From an uncultured Endozoicomonas sp. (GTDB lineage Bacteria > Pseudomonadota > Gammaproteobacteria > Pseudomonadales > Endozoicomonadaceae): a stretch of DNA of 64,000 bases. The notes under the pieces are model-generated. The model was not told where the DNA came from, did no database searches, and was given only the letters and a program-made list of their open reading frames with translations. The stretch lies in the NCBI RefSeq assembly GCF_947495845.1, contig NZ_CANMAO010000005.1, positions 122,103-186,102 on the forward strand. The letters are read 5' to 3'. How positions within the stretch are numbered: the first letter of the stretch is position 1; the number at the start of each line of letters is the position of its first letter. A program made the position numbers and the translations under genes. Shown in pieces: positions 28,092-37,486 of this stretch.

Positions 28092-28844
28092 TCAGATTTT
28101 CACACACGCAAAAATCGCATTGCCAGAACGACCATCAAGAGGCATTATTTTTTCATAATCGTGCTCGAAGGTGTAAACCTCAAAGTATGGCTCTAACAGA
28201 CTCTTAAGCTCGCTAAAGCTGATAGCGACCATAGGATGCTCATCCTGCCAGCATTGCTTTTCCTGGGGCGTACTTTTTTCAATACTCAATTTTAACAACT
28301 GTTTGTCTCCGCTCCCAGGGTAATTCCAACCAGAGCTGAATACAAAATGGCTGTCATCATAATCCACCGTATGACTGATTACGGAAGCGTTACTGATTTT
28401 GTTTTTTTCAACGGCATTGAAACAGAACACCCCTCCGTCACTAAGCGCTGCATGCGCACTTGATATGCACGACTTAAGTCTTTCAATGCCATTACTGTAA
28501 TGAATGGAATACAGAAAGCAGGTGATAAGATCTACCGGCTGTACAACCGTGAATTCACACATATCCTGCAAAATAAAGTCCGCCTCTGGGCAGCGCACTC
28601 CAGCAATGTCCAACATGGGCTGATTAATATCCAGACCGCTGCTCTGATAACCCTTATCAATAAAGTAACGCACATGAGGCCCGGTGCCACAGGCAAGATC
28701 TAAGTGTTTTGTGCCTTTATTACCGAACAGTTGATGAAGCCGATGTACATAGTCACTCTGATTTTGATAATCAATGTCTGCACACATTAAGTCGTAGTAG
28801 CAGGATAGGTCTGTGTATAAGGCATTAGAGGAGAGAGTAATCAC
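28092..28844 (-). CDS. Class I SAM-dependent methyltransferase
   Basis: A 250-residue protein with methyltransferase motif I HLDLACGTGPHVRYF (about residue 48), then SSGLDINQPMLDIAG and ADFILQDMCEF. The start is a GTG at 28844 with only weak ribosome-site support; no ATG lies nearby in frame. The substrate is not evident. The gene stands alone, with a family 2 palindromic element just upstream. Confidence 0.82.
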   Translation of the reverse strand: MITLSSNALYTDLSCYYDLMCADIDYQNQSDYVHRLHQLFGNKGTKHLDLACGTGPHVRYFIDKGYQSSGLDINQPMLDIAGVRCPEADFILQDMCEFTVVQPVDLITCFLYSIHYSNGIERLKSCISSAHAALSDGGVFCFNAVEKNKISNASVISHTVDYDDSHFVFSSGWNYPGSGDKQLLKLSIEKSTPQEKQCWQDEHPMVAISFSELKSLLEPYFEVYTFEHDYEKIMPLDGRSGNAIFACVKI

Positions 28845-28875
28845 GTACTTTTACCCGAGAAAAAGTGGTGGCGCA

Positions 28876-29039
28876 TAAGTACTCCACAACATGAAAACAG
28901 ATATTTCTGACTCAATGAGCCAGCCACTCTACCGCGTTGCAACTTCGGTCACATAGCTAGCTATGCTCCCTGCGTTGCGCCTTGCATAGTAACTGTCTCA
29001 TTGCCCAGAAATAGCCATTTCCATGTTATGCAGTACTTA
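28876..29039. mobile_element. Family 2 miniature palindromic element, copy A
   Basis: About 164 bases, ends TAAGTACT and AGTACTTA. Inner complementary parts are CAACATG/CATGTT, TATTTCTG/CAGAAATA and CTCAATGAG/CTCATTG, with the core CACATAGCTAGCTATGCTCC flanked by CGTTGCAAC and GTTGCGCCTTGCA. It shares layout and core with 47745-47907. It encodes nothing. It lies between the methyltransferase gene and the tRNA cluster. Confidence 0.78.
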
Positions 29040-29268
29040 CTACAAAAAGTCTCGCTGTCTGCGTATCCATGTTTCTACCGCGATATAAGCAATTGCAAAG
29101 TCCGTTGCCATGAAGATATAGAGAAAAATACGGATGACGCCAGCACAACAAGGAGACTTTTTGGTAAAAGCCTTACCAAAAAAATGGACACTTAGTTAAC
29201 ACAAAAGACAGTGATCGTTTAAAAAGTATAATTATGAAAGGGAAATAAGGAGGTTACAAAAGGGATAA
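29040..29268. other. Intergenic region downstream of tRNA-Ser
   Basis: About 230 bases with no gene that I recognise. It is AT-richer than its surroundings. Confidence 0.4.
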
Positions 29269-29361
29269 TGGCGGTGAGGGAGGGATTCGAACCCTCGATA
29301 CGGCTACAAACCGTATACTCCCTTAGCAGGGGAGCGCCTTCAGCCTCTCGGCCACCTCACC
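29269..29361 (-). tRNA. tRNA-Ser (anticodon GCT)
   Basis: The minus strand folds as a 93-base class II tRNA. The acceptor GGTGAGG, anticodon loop CCTGCTAAG with GCT, a long variable arm (TATACGGTTTGTAGCCGTAT), the T loop GGTTCGAATCC and an encoded CCA end are present. It reads AGC/AGU serine codons. Confidence 0.95.
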
Positions 29362-29369
29362 GTTGTAAA

Positions 29370-29446
29370 TGGCGCGCTCGGGAGGATTCGAACCTCCGAC
29401 CGCCTGGTTCGTAGCCAGGTACTCTATCCAGCTGAGCTACGAGCGC
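29370..29446 (-). tRNA. tRNA-Arg (anticodon ACG), downstream copy
   Basis: A 77-base tRNA on the minus strand with acceptor GCGCTCG, anticodon ACG in GGCTACGAACC, T loop GGTTCGAATCC and encoded CCA. The A34 is normally converted to inosine by TadA to read CGU, CGC and CGA. Identical in sequence to the copy at 29501-29577. Confidence 0.95.
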
Positions 29447-29466
29447 GTTATACATACACACTGATC

Positions 29467-29492
29467 AAAACAAAGCATGATCGCTTTGTTTT
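29467..29492 (-). terminator. Hairpin between the two tRNA-Arg genes
   Basis: AAAACAAAGC (29467-29476) pairs with GCTTTGTTTT (29483-29492). On the minus strand it ends in a T run and could terminate or attenuate the transcript of the upstream tRNA-Arg. Confidence 0.65.
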
Positions 29493-29500
29493 CGTTGACT

Positions 29501-29577
29501 TGGCGCGCTCGGGAGGATTCGAACCTCCGACCGCCTGGTTCGTAGCCAGGTACTCTATCCAGCTGAGCTACGAGCGC
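29501..29577 (-). tRNA. tRNA-Arg (anticodon ACG), upstream copy
   Basis: A 77-base tRNA identical to the one at 29370-29446, including CCA. The tandem arrangement points to a local duplication that carried about 54 bases of spacer. Confidence 0.95.
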
Positions 29578-29676
29578 CCTGCGTCAACGGATGCGAACTA
29601 TAGAGATTTCATTGGACGGAGTCAAATGTGGTTTTTACTACCCTTTTCATCACTTTTCTCTTCCGGGATCTGGGCA

Positions 29677-30363
29677 TTAAGGAAGCACTGGCAGTTGCCA
29701 ATCGATTGGCTCTATACCGTTTTGTGACAGGTACTGATTTGTTTGAGAGAACGGTTTGCTGCCAAAAAATCCCCGATAGGATGAAAGCGGTGATGGGTGT
29801 ACGGACTTCAGCACCAAGTGTCGCTGCTGGTCGATAAACCGCCCTTTTTTCTGGGCATAACTCCCCCATAGGATAAAGACGATGTGCTCACGCCGTTCGT
29901 TAAGCAACGCAATAATTCGATCCGTAAACGTTTCCCAGCCGCGACCTTGATGAGAAGCCGCCTGTTTATGTTCGACCGTCAACACGCTGTTCAGCAACAA
30001 TACACCCTGATTAGCCCAGTGCTCAAGAAAGCCATGGGAGGCCGGTGGTATGCCAAGATCGGTTTCAAGCTCTTTGTACATATTCACCAATGATGGCGGA
30101 ATCCTAACCTCGGGCCTAACGGAAAAGCTGAGACCATGAGCTTGCCCTGGGCCGTGATAAGGATCCTGTCCAAGAATAACCACCTTAACCTGATCAAATG
30201 GGGTCAAATCCATCGACCGGAAAAATTCATCGCCCTCCGGGTATATTCTCTTTCCCTGGCTCTTCTCCGCCCTGAGAAAAGAACGAAGCACCTGCATGTA
30301 CTCTTTCTCAAACTCATCCTGCAGCATGGCTTTCCAGGACGGCTCTAACTTAATTTCCGGCAT
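29677..30363 (-). CDS. ung: Uracil-DNA glycosylase, family 1
   Basis: Removes uracil from DNA in base-excision repair. The 228-residue protein has the catalytic [18 protein letters not shown] (Asp water-activating motif), the LLNSVLTVE segment with the uracil-binding asparagine and the HPSPLS(S)YRG minor-groove loop, all in the expected order. The length matches the bacterial family. It lies just upstream of the tRNA cluster on the same strand. Confidence 0.96.
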   Translation of the reverse strand: MPEIKLEPSWKAMLQDEFEKEYMQVLRSFLRAEKSQGKRIYPEGDEFFRSMDLTPFDQVKVVILGQDPYHGPGQAHGLSFSVRPEVRIPPSLVNMYKELETDLGIPPASHGFLEHWANQGVLLLNSVLTVEHKQAASHQGRGWETFTDRIIALLNERREHIVFILWGSYAQKKGRFIDQQRHLVLKSVHPSPLSSYRGFFGSKPFSQTNQYLSQNGIEPIDWQLPVLP

Positions 30364-30518
30364 TGCTAATCCTTAGGGTCTGTTGAAATAGACAATTATT
30401 TACAAATACACATCCGTGAGCGAACTAGACTGAACTATCTTGCTATCACGGTAGAGCTTGGACGCCCAACCATAAAAGCTAAATATTTATTTTATATACC
30501 GACATAAGTTTAAGGCAG

Positions 30519-31541
30519 ATGTACGCCAATTTTAAAAAATACCGAGTTTCTACTGTTTTTATCGCAGTCATGGTCGCCAGTCATCCAGTTCATGCAAACC
30601 TGGAACGAAGAATGGCAATTGAAATAGATAAACATGCTGTTCATTTTGCCATCGCAGATGTCAACACTGATACTGAGAAAATATATCGCCATCTGGATAA
30701 TGGCTCTAAACACTATTCATTTAGTAAGAGCATTATCCCTCCCGAGGGCGGAGAGCTCAGCCCTCAATCAATTACCGAGTTGCAGCAGATTTTTCAACAA
30801 CTTCGCCGGCGCAAAGATCACTTTAAGGTAAAGAAAGTGAGAGCCGTAGCGCAAAACGATTTAGGCCTTACCTCTAACGAAGAGACGCTAAAGAAACAGG
30901 TTGCTCGCAAGTCCAGTATTAACATTAAAATGCTGACGAACGAGGAAAGAGATCAAGTGGATTTTTTCTCGCTCATGTCACTGGCGGAGAGAAACCAGAA
31001 CCTGTCAGCCCTGGTCATTGGTAGCAACAGTATCGATGTAGTAATCGCCAGTCCAGACACCCATCTGGCATCTTTTAAAATCCAGACCGGTTCACTAAGC
31101 GTTATATCCTATTTGATGGAAGTGGTTCAAAAAAAGCCCCCTGAACATAACAGCACTCTCACTCCGATCAACCCTAACGAGATTCAGCGTGGCATCCACT
31201 ATTTAAGATATTTATTACGACAAATCCCTGATGCGATCATCGATCAACTGAATGGTCAAACCGTATACCTATTGCTCAACAAACCAATGGCAGAAAGCCC
31301 TGAGTTTATTGATGAGTATCAAGATGAGAAGACGGTGCAAAAAAGCACCCTTCAGTCATATCTCAATTCAGAAGCAGTCTATTCAACGGGAACAAATCAA
31401 AAGGATCAACATCCAGACCAAAAGCTTGCAAATGCGATTATAATGATGGGATTCATGGAGGAATTTGACATACAGAGCTTTCATCTAGCAAAAAGGAACA
31501 GCACCATCGACATGCTGGAATACCCTGTCTTTTGGCATTAG
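30519..31541 (+). CDS. Secreted Ppx/GppA phosphatase-like protein (tentative)
   Basis: A 340-residue protein with a signal peptide (MYANFKKYRVSTVFIAVMVA, cleavage after PVHA at about residue 26). The mature part begins RRMAIEIDKHAVHFAIADV, which resembles the first strand pair of the actin-like Ppx/GppA phosphatases. A later LSALVIGSNSIDVVIASPD sits where those have the DIGGGSTEL loop. Two expected acidic/glycine motifs are therefore degraded. The similarity is weak and the family call tentative; an export signal on this fold would be unusual. Function is unknown. AAGG lies very close to the ATG. Confidence 0.55.
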   Translation: MYANFKKYRVSTVFIAVMVASHPVHANLERRMAIEIDKHAVHFAIADVNTDTEKIYRHLDNGSKHYSFSKSIIPPEGGELSPQSITELQQIFQQLRRRKDHFKVKKVRAVAQNDLGLTSNEETLKKQVARKSSINIKMLTNEERDQVDFFSLMSLAERNQNLSALVIGSNSIDVVIASPDTHLASFKIQTGSLSVISYLMEVVQKKPPEHNSTLTPINPNEIQRGIHYLRYLLRQIPDAIIDQLNGQTVYLLLNKPMAESPEFIDEYQDEKTVQKSTLQSYLNSEAVYSTGTNQKDQHPDQKLANAIIMMGFMEEFDIQSFHLAKRNSTIDMLEYPVFWH

Positions 31542-31574
31542 CTTTTGACATTAACTGTCACTGAAAAAACAACA

Positions 31575-31602
31575 CCTGATCGATACGCCACTCTCGATCA
31601 GG
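31575..31602. terminator. Bidirectional terminator
   Basis: CCTGATCGA (31575-31583) pairs with TCGATCAGG (31594-31602) between convergent genes. Confidence 0.75.
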
Positions 31603-31618
31603 ACTCGTTTCAGCCTAA

Positions 31619-32353
31619 TTAATTATGAATCCCAAGCATCAATTCTATTTGACGCTTCAGCATCGCACGATACTTATCCAGATGCGGCGATTCAAAACCA
31701 GACACCAGCCCTTGATACTCTACTTGAAGAATAACACTACCAAACAGTTCGGCATCTATCTCTGCATGATGGGAGCCAATGCGGGTAAAGAAGCCTTCCA
31801 GACTATCCAGGAAAAATTTCTGATGACTAAACGCTATAGGACGAAGGTTTTCATTACGCAGGCATTCCTGTTGAAAGGCACGCTCTGCTACCAAATAGTC
31901 ACGATGTTCACGAAGTTGGAGAAGAATGTATTCAACAGCCAGTTCCGAAATTCGATTAGCGAAGACCTGTCGGTTAGCCGTGTCATCGATCGCGTGCAAA
32001 TCCTGAATAGCAGATTTCAAACGACTGTCAGAGTCTTCCCAGTAAGCTTTGAACGATTGCGCCCCCATCTCAACAAACAGAGTGAAGGTATCGGTAATCA
32101 GATCGGTAATATCTTTGAAGTAGTAGGTTGTTGCAGAAAGCGGCACTTCTGCCTCTTTGGCCACAGCCCGGTGTCGAACACCACGAACCCCATCTCGAAC
32201 CACTATTCTTAAAGCGGCCTCAAGAATTGTTCTGCGACGCTGCTCGCTATTTACACGACTGGTTTTACGCCCCTGGTATTTCAAATTCATACCAGCGTTG
32301 TTGCTTTTCGAGTCACTCGTGTGTGCTACAGGAGCTTCCATTGTTGAAACCAT
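31619..32353 (-). CDS. TetR-family transcriptional regulator
   Basis: A 244-residue regulator. After a non-conserved 35-residue N terminus comes the helix-turn-helix domain: RRRTILEAALRIVVRDGVRG, VRHRAVAKEAEVPLSATTYY, FKDITDLI. The rest is an all-helical ligand domain. ATG at 32353 has AAAGG about nine bases upstream; a second ATG lies four codons in. Ligand and targets are unknown, and no divergent target gene is obvious. Confidence 0.9.
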   Translation of the reverse strand: MVSTMEAPVAHTSDSKSNNAGMNLKYQGRKTSRVNSEQRRRTILEAALRIVVRDGVRGVRHRAVAKEAEVPLSATTYYFKDITDLITDTFTLFVEMGAQSFKAYWEDSDSRLKSAIQDLHAIDDTANRQVFANRISELAVEYILLQLREHRDYLVAERAFQQECLRNENLRPIAFSHQKFFLDSLEGFFTRIGSHHAEIDAELFGSVILQVEYQGLVSGFESPHLDKYRAMLKRQIELMLGIHN

Positions 32354-32421
32354 AGTAAGACTGCCTTTACGTCACCTGTTTGTTTTATTGAATTACGTCC
32401 AGTACCTGATCCAGCGATATT

Positions 32422-32604
32422 ATGACAGCACAACCATCCTTTCGTTGCTTATTTATTCTGTTGGCAATGACAGTCTACTGCTGTGTATTCAACCCCACTT
32501 CAAGACAGCAAGGAGACTGTCAAAAAGAACCGGTATTGGTTGCCAAACCGTTATCGCAAAGATCCACTCCTCACATACAAAACAAGCAGGTAAAACCTGC
32601 CTGA
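32422..32604 (+). CDS. Possible small secreted peptide (60 residues)
   Basis: An ATG at 32422 opens 60 codons. Residues 9-25 are hydrophobic (CLFILLAMTVYCCVF), followed by a polar, lysine- and glutamine-rich tail, which could be a signal or membrane anchor. The stop lies inside a terminator hairpin (GCAGG-TAAAA-CCTGC at 32586-32600) followed by TTTTTTT, which supports a plus-strand transcript ending here. The ribosome site is weak, and I recognise no family. The transcript could instead be a small RNA. Confidence 0.35.
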   Translation: MTAQPSFRCLFILLAMTVYCCVFNPTSRQQGDCQKEPVLVAKPLSQRSTPHIQNKQVKPA

Positions 32605-32617
32605 TGCAATTTTTTTA
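32586..32617 (+). terminator. Plus-strand terminator in the TetR-lysS gap
   Basis: GCAGG (32586-32590) pairs with CCTGC (32596-32600), and a run of seven T follows about nine bases later. No annotated plus-strand gene precedes it other than the small frame at 32422-32604. Confidence 0.55.
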
Positions 32618-32621
32618 ACAA

Positions 32622-32663
32622 AGCGAGAAATTGAAAGAGCATTAAAAGCTCTGATTTTCTCGC
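32622..32663 (-). terminator. Terminator-like nested hairpin after lysS
   Basis: GCGAGAAA (32623-32630) pairs with TTTCTCGC near 32656-32663, enclosing AGAGC-ATTAAA-AGCTCT. It lies 20 bases after the lysS stop on the minus strand. Confidence 0.6.
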
Positions 32664-32683
32664 CTCTGGTGCCTGCTTAACCG

Positions 32684-34189
32684 TTACTGAGGCTTCATAT
32701 GCGGGAATAACAAAACATCCCGAATAGACGGTGCATCAGTAAACAACATCACCAATCGATCAATACCAATGCCTTCACCCGCTGTTGGTGGCAGACCATA
32801 TTCCAGCGCGTTGATGTAGTCTGCATCGTAATGCATCGCTTCATCATCGCCGGCGTCTTTCTCTGCTACCTGTTGCTTGAAGCGCTCTGCCTGATCTTCA
32901 GAGTCATTCAACTCCGAGAAACCATTGGCAATTTCACGCCCACCTACGAAGAACTCAAAACGTTCTGTCACAAATGGGTTGTCATCATTCTTACGGGACA
33001 GCGGCGACACTTCCGTCGGGTAATCGGTGATGAAGGTCGGGTTGTGCAAATGATGCTCAACGGTTTCATCAAAGATTTCCATCTGGACTTTACCAAGCCC
33101 CCAGATCGGTTTTACCTGAATACCCAGCTTTTTCGCAACTGCCGTCGCTGCCTCCAGAGTATCGATATCCGATGCTTTCAGGTCAGGATTGTAGTGCAAG
33201 ATCGAATCAAACACTGACAATCTGGCGAATGAGTTGCCAAAATCAACCTTTTGCCCCTGATATTCAAACTCCGTTTTACCCAGAACGTCCTGAGCCAGCT
33301 TCTTCAGCATCGCTTCGGTATGATCCATCAGGTCAGTGTAATCCGCATAGGCCTGATAAAATTCGATCATTGTAAATTCCGGGTTATGTCTTGTAGACAA
33401 TCCTTCGTTCCGGAAGTTCCTGTTAATTTCGAATACTCGTTCAAAACCGCCCACAACCAGGCGCTTCAGATAGAGCTCTGGAGCGATACGCAGGTACATA
33501 TCAATGTCCAGGGCGTTGTGATGCGTCACAAATGGGCGCGCCGTGGCACCGCCAGGAATGACCTGCAACATTGGGGTTTCCACTTCCATAAAGTCCTGTT
33601 CCAGGAAGTAGTTACGGATGCCCTGAATGATTTTGGAGCGGATTTTGAAGACTTCCCGGGACTGTTCATTAGTGATCAGATCCACATAACGCTGGCGGTA
33701 GCGCTGCTCGGTATCCGTCAGGCCTTTGTGCTTTTCTGGTAGCGGGCGCAGGGATTTAGTCAGCAGTTGTACCGCTTCCATATCCACAAATAAGTCGCCC
33801 TTACCGGAACGCTGCAGGTTACCTTCCACACCAATAATGTCCCCAAGATCCCAGCTTTTCACGTCAGCCAGCGTTTCGGCGGACAGCTGTTTGCGGTTAA
33901 CGTACAGCTGGATACGGCCGGACATATCCTGCAGTTCCATAAACGCACCACGGTTCAACATGATACGACCGGACACCTTCACCCGATGCCCTAAAGCTTC
34001 CAGTGACGGTTTATCATGATCCTTAAACTGTGCCTGAAGATCTCCGGCCAGGGCGTCACGACGGAATTTATTGGGGAAAGCCACACCCTTTTCACGGATG
34101 CCATTCAGCTTTTCCCGACGCAGGGCGACCAGTCGGTTTTCTTCATGAGCTGCTTCAGCTCGATCTTCCACTTGATGTTCTTCAGACAT
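32684..34189 (-). CDS. lysS: Lysyl-tRNA synthetase, class II
   Basis: Charges tRNA-Lys. The 501-residue protein has an N-terminal OB-fold anticodon-binding domain (about 60-180: [20 protein letters not shown]) and a class II catalytic domain with motif 2 [20 protein letters not shown] and motif 3 [23 protein letters not shown] at 34189 gives the standard N terminus [12 protein letters not shown] and is chosen over an ATG 12 codons upstream. It follows prfB by about 65 bases, as in Escherichia coli. Confidence 0.96.
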   Translation of the reverse strand: MSEEHQVEDRAEAAHEENRLVALRREKLNGIREKGVAFPNKFRRDALAGDLQAQFKDHDKPSLEALGHRVKVSGRIMLNRGAFMELQDMSGRIQLYVNRKQLSAETLADVKSWDLGDIIGVEGNLQRSGKGDLFVDMEAVQLLTKSLRPLPEKHKGLTDTEQRYRQRYVDLITNEQSREVFKIRSKIIQGIRNYFLEQDFMEVETPMLQVIPGGATARPFVTHHNALDIDMYLRIAPELYLKRLVVGGFERVFEINRNFRNEGLSTRHNPEFTMIEFYQAYADYTDLMDHTEAMLKKLAQDVLGKTEFEYQGQKVDFGNSFARLSVFDSILHYNPDLKASDIDTLEAATAVAKKLGIQVKPIWGLGKVQMEIFDETVEHHLHNPTFITDYPTEVSPLSRKNDDNPFVTERFEFFVGGREIANGFSELNDSEDQAERFKQQVAEKDAGDDEAMHYDADYINALEYGLPPTAGEGIGIDRLVMLFTDAPSIRDVLLFPHMKPQ

Positions 34190-34253
34190 AATAGATAGAC
34201 GCTCTTTCAGTAACGGTTCAGTCACGGATGGTGCATGCCATCCGAGAATCGAA

Positions 34254-35352
34254 TTACAGACCTTTTTTCAGGCTCGCTTCAATAAACTTGTTCAGATCAC
34301 CGTCCAACACCTGTTGGGTGTTGCGGGTCTCTACGCCGGTGCGCAAGTCTTTGATGCGCGAGTCATCCAGAACGTAGGAACGAATCTGGCTTCCCCAACC
34401 GATGTCGGACTTGGTGTCTTCCATGGCCTGGGACGCTTCGTTTCGTTTCTGCATCTCCATCTCATACAGCTTGGCTTTCAGCTGTTGCATTGCCTTGTCT
34501 TTGTTCTGATGCTGAGAGCGCTGGTTCTGACATTGAACCACAATACCAGAAGGTTCGTGAGTAATACGAACCGCGGAATCCGTGGTGTTTACGTGCTGAC
34601 CACCTGCGCCACTGGAGCGATAAGTGTCTACCCGCAGGTCGGATGGATTGATTTCAATATCAATATTGTCATCAATTTCCGGAGAAACAAATACCGACGC
34701 AAAAGAGGTGTGGCGACGGTTACCAGAGTCGAAAGGCGATTTACGCACCAGACGGTGCACACCAATCTCTGTTCTCAACCAGCCAAAAGCGTAGTCGCCA
34801 ATAAATTGCACCGTTGCGGATTTGATGCCCGCTACTTCGCCGGCGGACACTTCAATAATTTCAGTTTTAAAGCCGTTGGCTTCACCCCAGCGCAAGTACA
34901 TACGCAGAAGGATGTTGGCCCAGTCTTGAGCTTCTGTACCACCGGAGCCGGATTGGATATCCAAAAACGCGCTGTTGGGATCCATTTCACCGGAGAACAT
35001 ACGGCGAAACTCAAGCACTTCCAGTTTCTCAGTGAGTTCATCCAGTTCGTCCACAACACCCTGAACGCCGTCTTCGTCTTCTTCTTCAACGGACATTTCC
35101 AACAATTCTTCGGAATCGGTCAGGCCGCCGGTCAGGTCATCAATGGTGCTGACAATGGTTTCCAGAGTGGAACGTTCTTTACCCAGCTTTTGAGCATATT
35201 CCGGATCGTTCCAGACATTCGGGTCTTCCAGCTCTCGTTCTACTTCCTGCAGGCGCTCGCTTTTTTGAGCGTAGTCAAAGATACCCCCTAAGCACGTCAG
35301 TACGCGCCGTCAGATCCTTGATACGCTCCTTGATGGGATTTACTTCAAACAT
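34254..35352 (-). CDS. prfB: Peptide chain release factor 2, with programmed +1 frameshift
   Basis: Releases peptides at UGA and UAA. Translation starts at ATG 35352 ([19 protein letters not shown]) and meets an in-frame TGA at 35275-35277 after 25 codons. The shift site is AGGGGGTATCTTTGAC, with the internal Shine-Dalgarno-like run and CTT-TGA-C; a +1 shift continues with [18 protein letters not shown]. The downstream part carries the SPF anticodon-like motif ([12 protein letters not shown]) and the GGQ loop [14 protein letters not shown]. The complete product is about 365 residues. The frameshift provides autoregulation by RF2 level. Confidence 0.96.
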
Positions 35353-35618
35353 GTGCTTTTATCACTCACTTTATAAGGACGGACGGGCTTCGTACGCCAA
35401 ACACAAACTCACCTGACGTGCCAGCCAGATAATCTAAAAACTCAAGAGGGAAAACTGATCAAGAAACCCTGCAGTATAACTGGACAATTCTACATTAACC
35501 TGCACTGTGTTGAAACGACCTCATCAAACACATTTGAGAGACAGTCAGTAGAATACAGAACCTGAACTGTCATACTATATTCCTTTCGCCTTATACTTCT
35601 TCTTCGAAGAGTTTGCTT

Positions 35619-36593
35619 ATGCCAGCTAACATCGTTTCGCAAAATACTTCCGCCCTGGTCGCCGATATTGGCGGGACCAATGCTCGCTTTGCTCTTGCGC
35701 AAAATGGGCAGATTATTGAAGAGTCCATCCGGGTGCTGCCCTGCGGTGATTATTCCAACCTGGATCAGGCGGTTGCCGATTACCTGACTAGCCAGAAGAC
35801 CACCGTCGCCCAAGCCTGCATGGCCTTTGCCTGCCCGGTAAATAGCCCTCGTATCAAAATGACCAACAATCACTGGACATTTGATCAATCGGAAATGAAG
35901 GCTTTGCTGAAACTTGAAACATTCAAGGTCATTAATGACTTTACTGCCCAGGCATTGGCGCTGCCGGCACTGCCCGATGCCGCTTTAGTGAAAATCGGTA
36001 GCGGAAAAGCCATTGAAGGCACTGCCAAACTCATTATTGGCCCGGGCACCGGCCTTGGCGTTGCCGGATTAAAACAAGTAGGGGATCATTGGTTACCTCT
36101 GCCCGGCGAAGGTGGCCATGCCGCATTTTCTCCGGTTACACCATTAGACAGCGATATTCTCGCCATTATTCAACAGAAGATGGATTACGTATCCTGGGAA
36201 ACTGTACTGTGCGGGTCTGGTCTTGAGTTACTGTTTGAGGCACACAGCATTCTGGCCAGCAACCCAATGACCTTGAAGAATCACGAAATCACGACCCGTG
36301 CATTGGAAGGCGAACCGATGTGTAAACAGGCGTTGGAACATTTCTGTTCGTTGCTGGGCAGAGCAGCCAGTAACTCTGCATTAGCACTTGGTGCTCAGGG
36401 TGGTGTTTATATTGCTGGCGGTATTATTCCAAGGTTTCCTGAGTTTTTTACGGAATCTGGATTCCGCTCATCGTTTGAAGTTAACGACAAAATGACTGGG
36501 TATCTGCAAGGCATTCCAACGAGCCTGATCATTCATGACTACCCCGGACTCACCGGCGCCTGCGAGGCTCTCAAAAACCCTCTTATTAATTGA
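35619..36593 (+). CDS. glk: Glucokinase
   Basis: Phosphorylates glucose with ATP. The 324-residue protein has the phosphate loop LVADIGGTNARFAL near the N terminus, KVINDFTAQALALPAL (catalytic Asp in NDF), the second phosphate motif LIIGPGTGLGVAGL, and PGEGGHAAFSPV typical of the proteobacterial Glk group. GVYIAGGIIPRFPEFF is the adenosine motif. ATG at 35619 is used; an in-frame TTG two codons earlier is possible. The gene is divergent from prfB, with 266 bases between them and nothing else recognisable there. Confidence 0.94.
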   Translation: MPANIVSQNTSALVADIGGTNARFALAQNGQIIEESIRVLPCGDYSNLDQAVADYLTSQKTTVAQACMAFACPVNSPRIKMTNNHWTFDQSEMKALLKLETFKVINDFTAQALALPALPDAALVKIGSGKAIEGTAKLIIGPGTGLGVAGLKQVGDHWLPLPGEGGHAAFSPVTPLDSDILAIIQQKMDYVSWETVLCGSGLELLFEAHSILASNPMTLKNHEITTRALEGEPMCKQALEHFCSLLGRAASNSALALGAQGGVYIAGGIIPRFPEFFTESGFRSSFEVNDKMTGYLQGIPTSLIIHDYPGLTGACEALKNPLIN

Positions 36594-36609
36594 TTTTTTC
36601 GGTTTCTAA

Positions 36610-36648
36610 CCTCATGACCGGTGAATATCCTATTCATTAGTCATGAGG
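36610..36648. terminator. Bidirectional terminator between glk and the orphan gene
   Basis: CCTCATGAC (36610-36618) pairs with GTCATGAGG (36640-36648); inside, GAATA and TATTC extend the stem. It overlaps the 3' end of the minus-strand orphan gene. Confidence 0.7.
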
Positions 36649-37486
36649 CTTTGGACTTACCAGTGATCACAAGCTTTCGATAAAGCCTAACGGATGTGCC
36701 TTGCTTTGTTTCAGCTTGAAAATACGCCTTAAGCCCTTTCTTTCCATTATGGGACAGTTTTTCTTCTAAACACTCTCTTGAAACGCAAATCCAGCGAGTG
36801 CTTCCGACTGTGACAAAGTCACTCTTGTTAGTGATAGAAGATGCCTTGCGAACTGTTATAAAAAGTTTAACATTGTCTGATTTTTCCAGCTTTGCAAAGA
36901 TTTCATTTGCAATACCGTTCAATTGATCTCGTATGTCCAAGGGGGCTTTTATTTCTAAACCATTACTGACAATATGAGAGCGTAATATCGGTTTAACATA
37001 TTCACCTATTACAGTGAATATTTCATTAACCGCCTCTTCCATGGTTTTTGTCAACATTAATTGGGCACCTGGAGCAACATTTTTCGATGCTTGTATAGGC
37101 ATTTCTACTGCCAAAACACTGCTTTTGCCATGAGGCATTGTCACAGTCAGCGACGTCATTCCATCTTTTAACTGATCGACTACTCTCCTGGAAAACATTC
37201 TCACCAAGTGCACTGAAACCGTTGGCCTAATATCCTCTTCTGACAACCTCTGTAGAATATTAGTAACTACTTTCTCGACCGTATGCGAACCTCGATCACG
37301 AACATCCTTTACAGTCAGATCCTTATAAACTGATCGCTCACGCTTTTGAACGAATATCACTTCATGCGCATTGTTTGATTTAACAGTGCGACCAAAGCAG
37401 CTGCAGAACAGCCTGAAGATCCCGCAGCCTCTCTGCTGGATTGATGATTTTGTTTGACTGGAGCTACAAGGCGGTATTACCTCCAT
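36641..37486 (-). CDS. Orphan protein with cysteine-rich N terminus
   Basis: A 281-residue protein that I do not recognise. ATG at 37486 has AAAGGA upstream; a TTG 23 codons earlier would add a hydrophobic segment (LIVVFFWYRLIASLA), which could make it a membrane anchor. Residues 20-35 contain CGIFRLFCSCFGR, a cluster of three cysteines with aromatic and basic residues. The rest is alternating helical and strand-like, with two similar-looking segments (PTVSVHLVRMFSRRVVDQLK and KLFITVRKASSITNKSDFV). The coding sequence is AT-richer than its neighbours, which may mean acquisition by transfer. Confidence 0.65.
   Translation of the reverse strand: MEVIPPCSSSQTKSSIQQRGCGIFRLFCSCFGRTVKSNNAHEVIFVQKRERSVYKDLTVKDVRDRGSHTVEKVVTNILQRLSEEDIRPTVSVHLVRMFSRRVVDQLKDGMTSLTVTMPHGKSSVLAVEMPIQASKNVAPGAQLMLTKTMEEAVNEIFTVIGEYVKPILRSHIVSNGLEIKAPLDIRDQLNGIANEIFAKLEKSDNVKLFITVRKASSITNKSDFVTVGSTRWICVSRECLEEKLSHNGKKGLKAYFQAETKQGTSVRLYRKLVITGKSKAS

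Noticed and set aside
34314..35291. A 325-codon plus-strand frame opposite prfB
   Set aside because: It lies antisense to a conserved gene, and its residue pattern mirrors the prfB codon bias; no family is recognisable.
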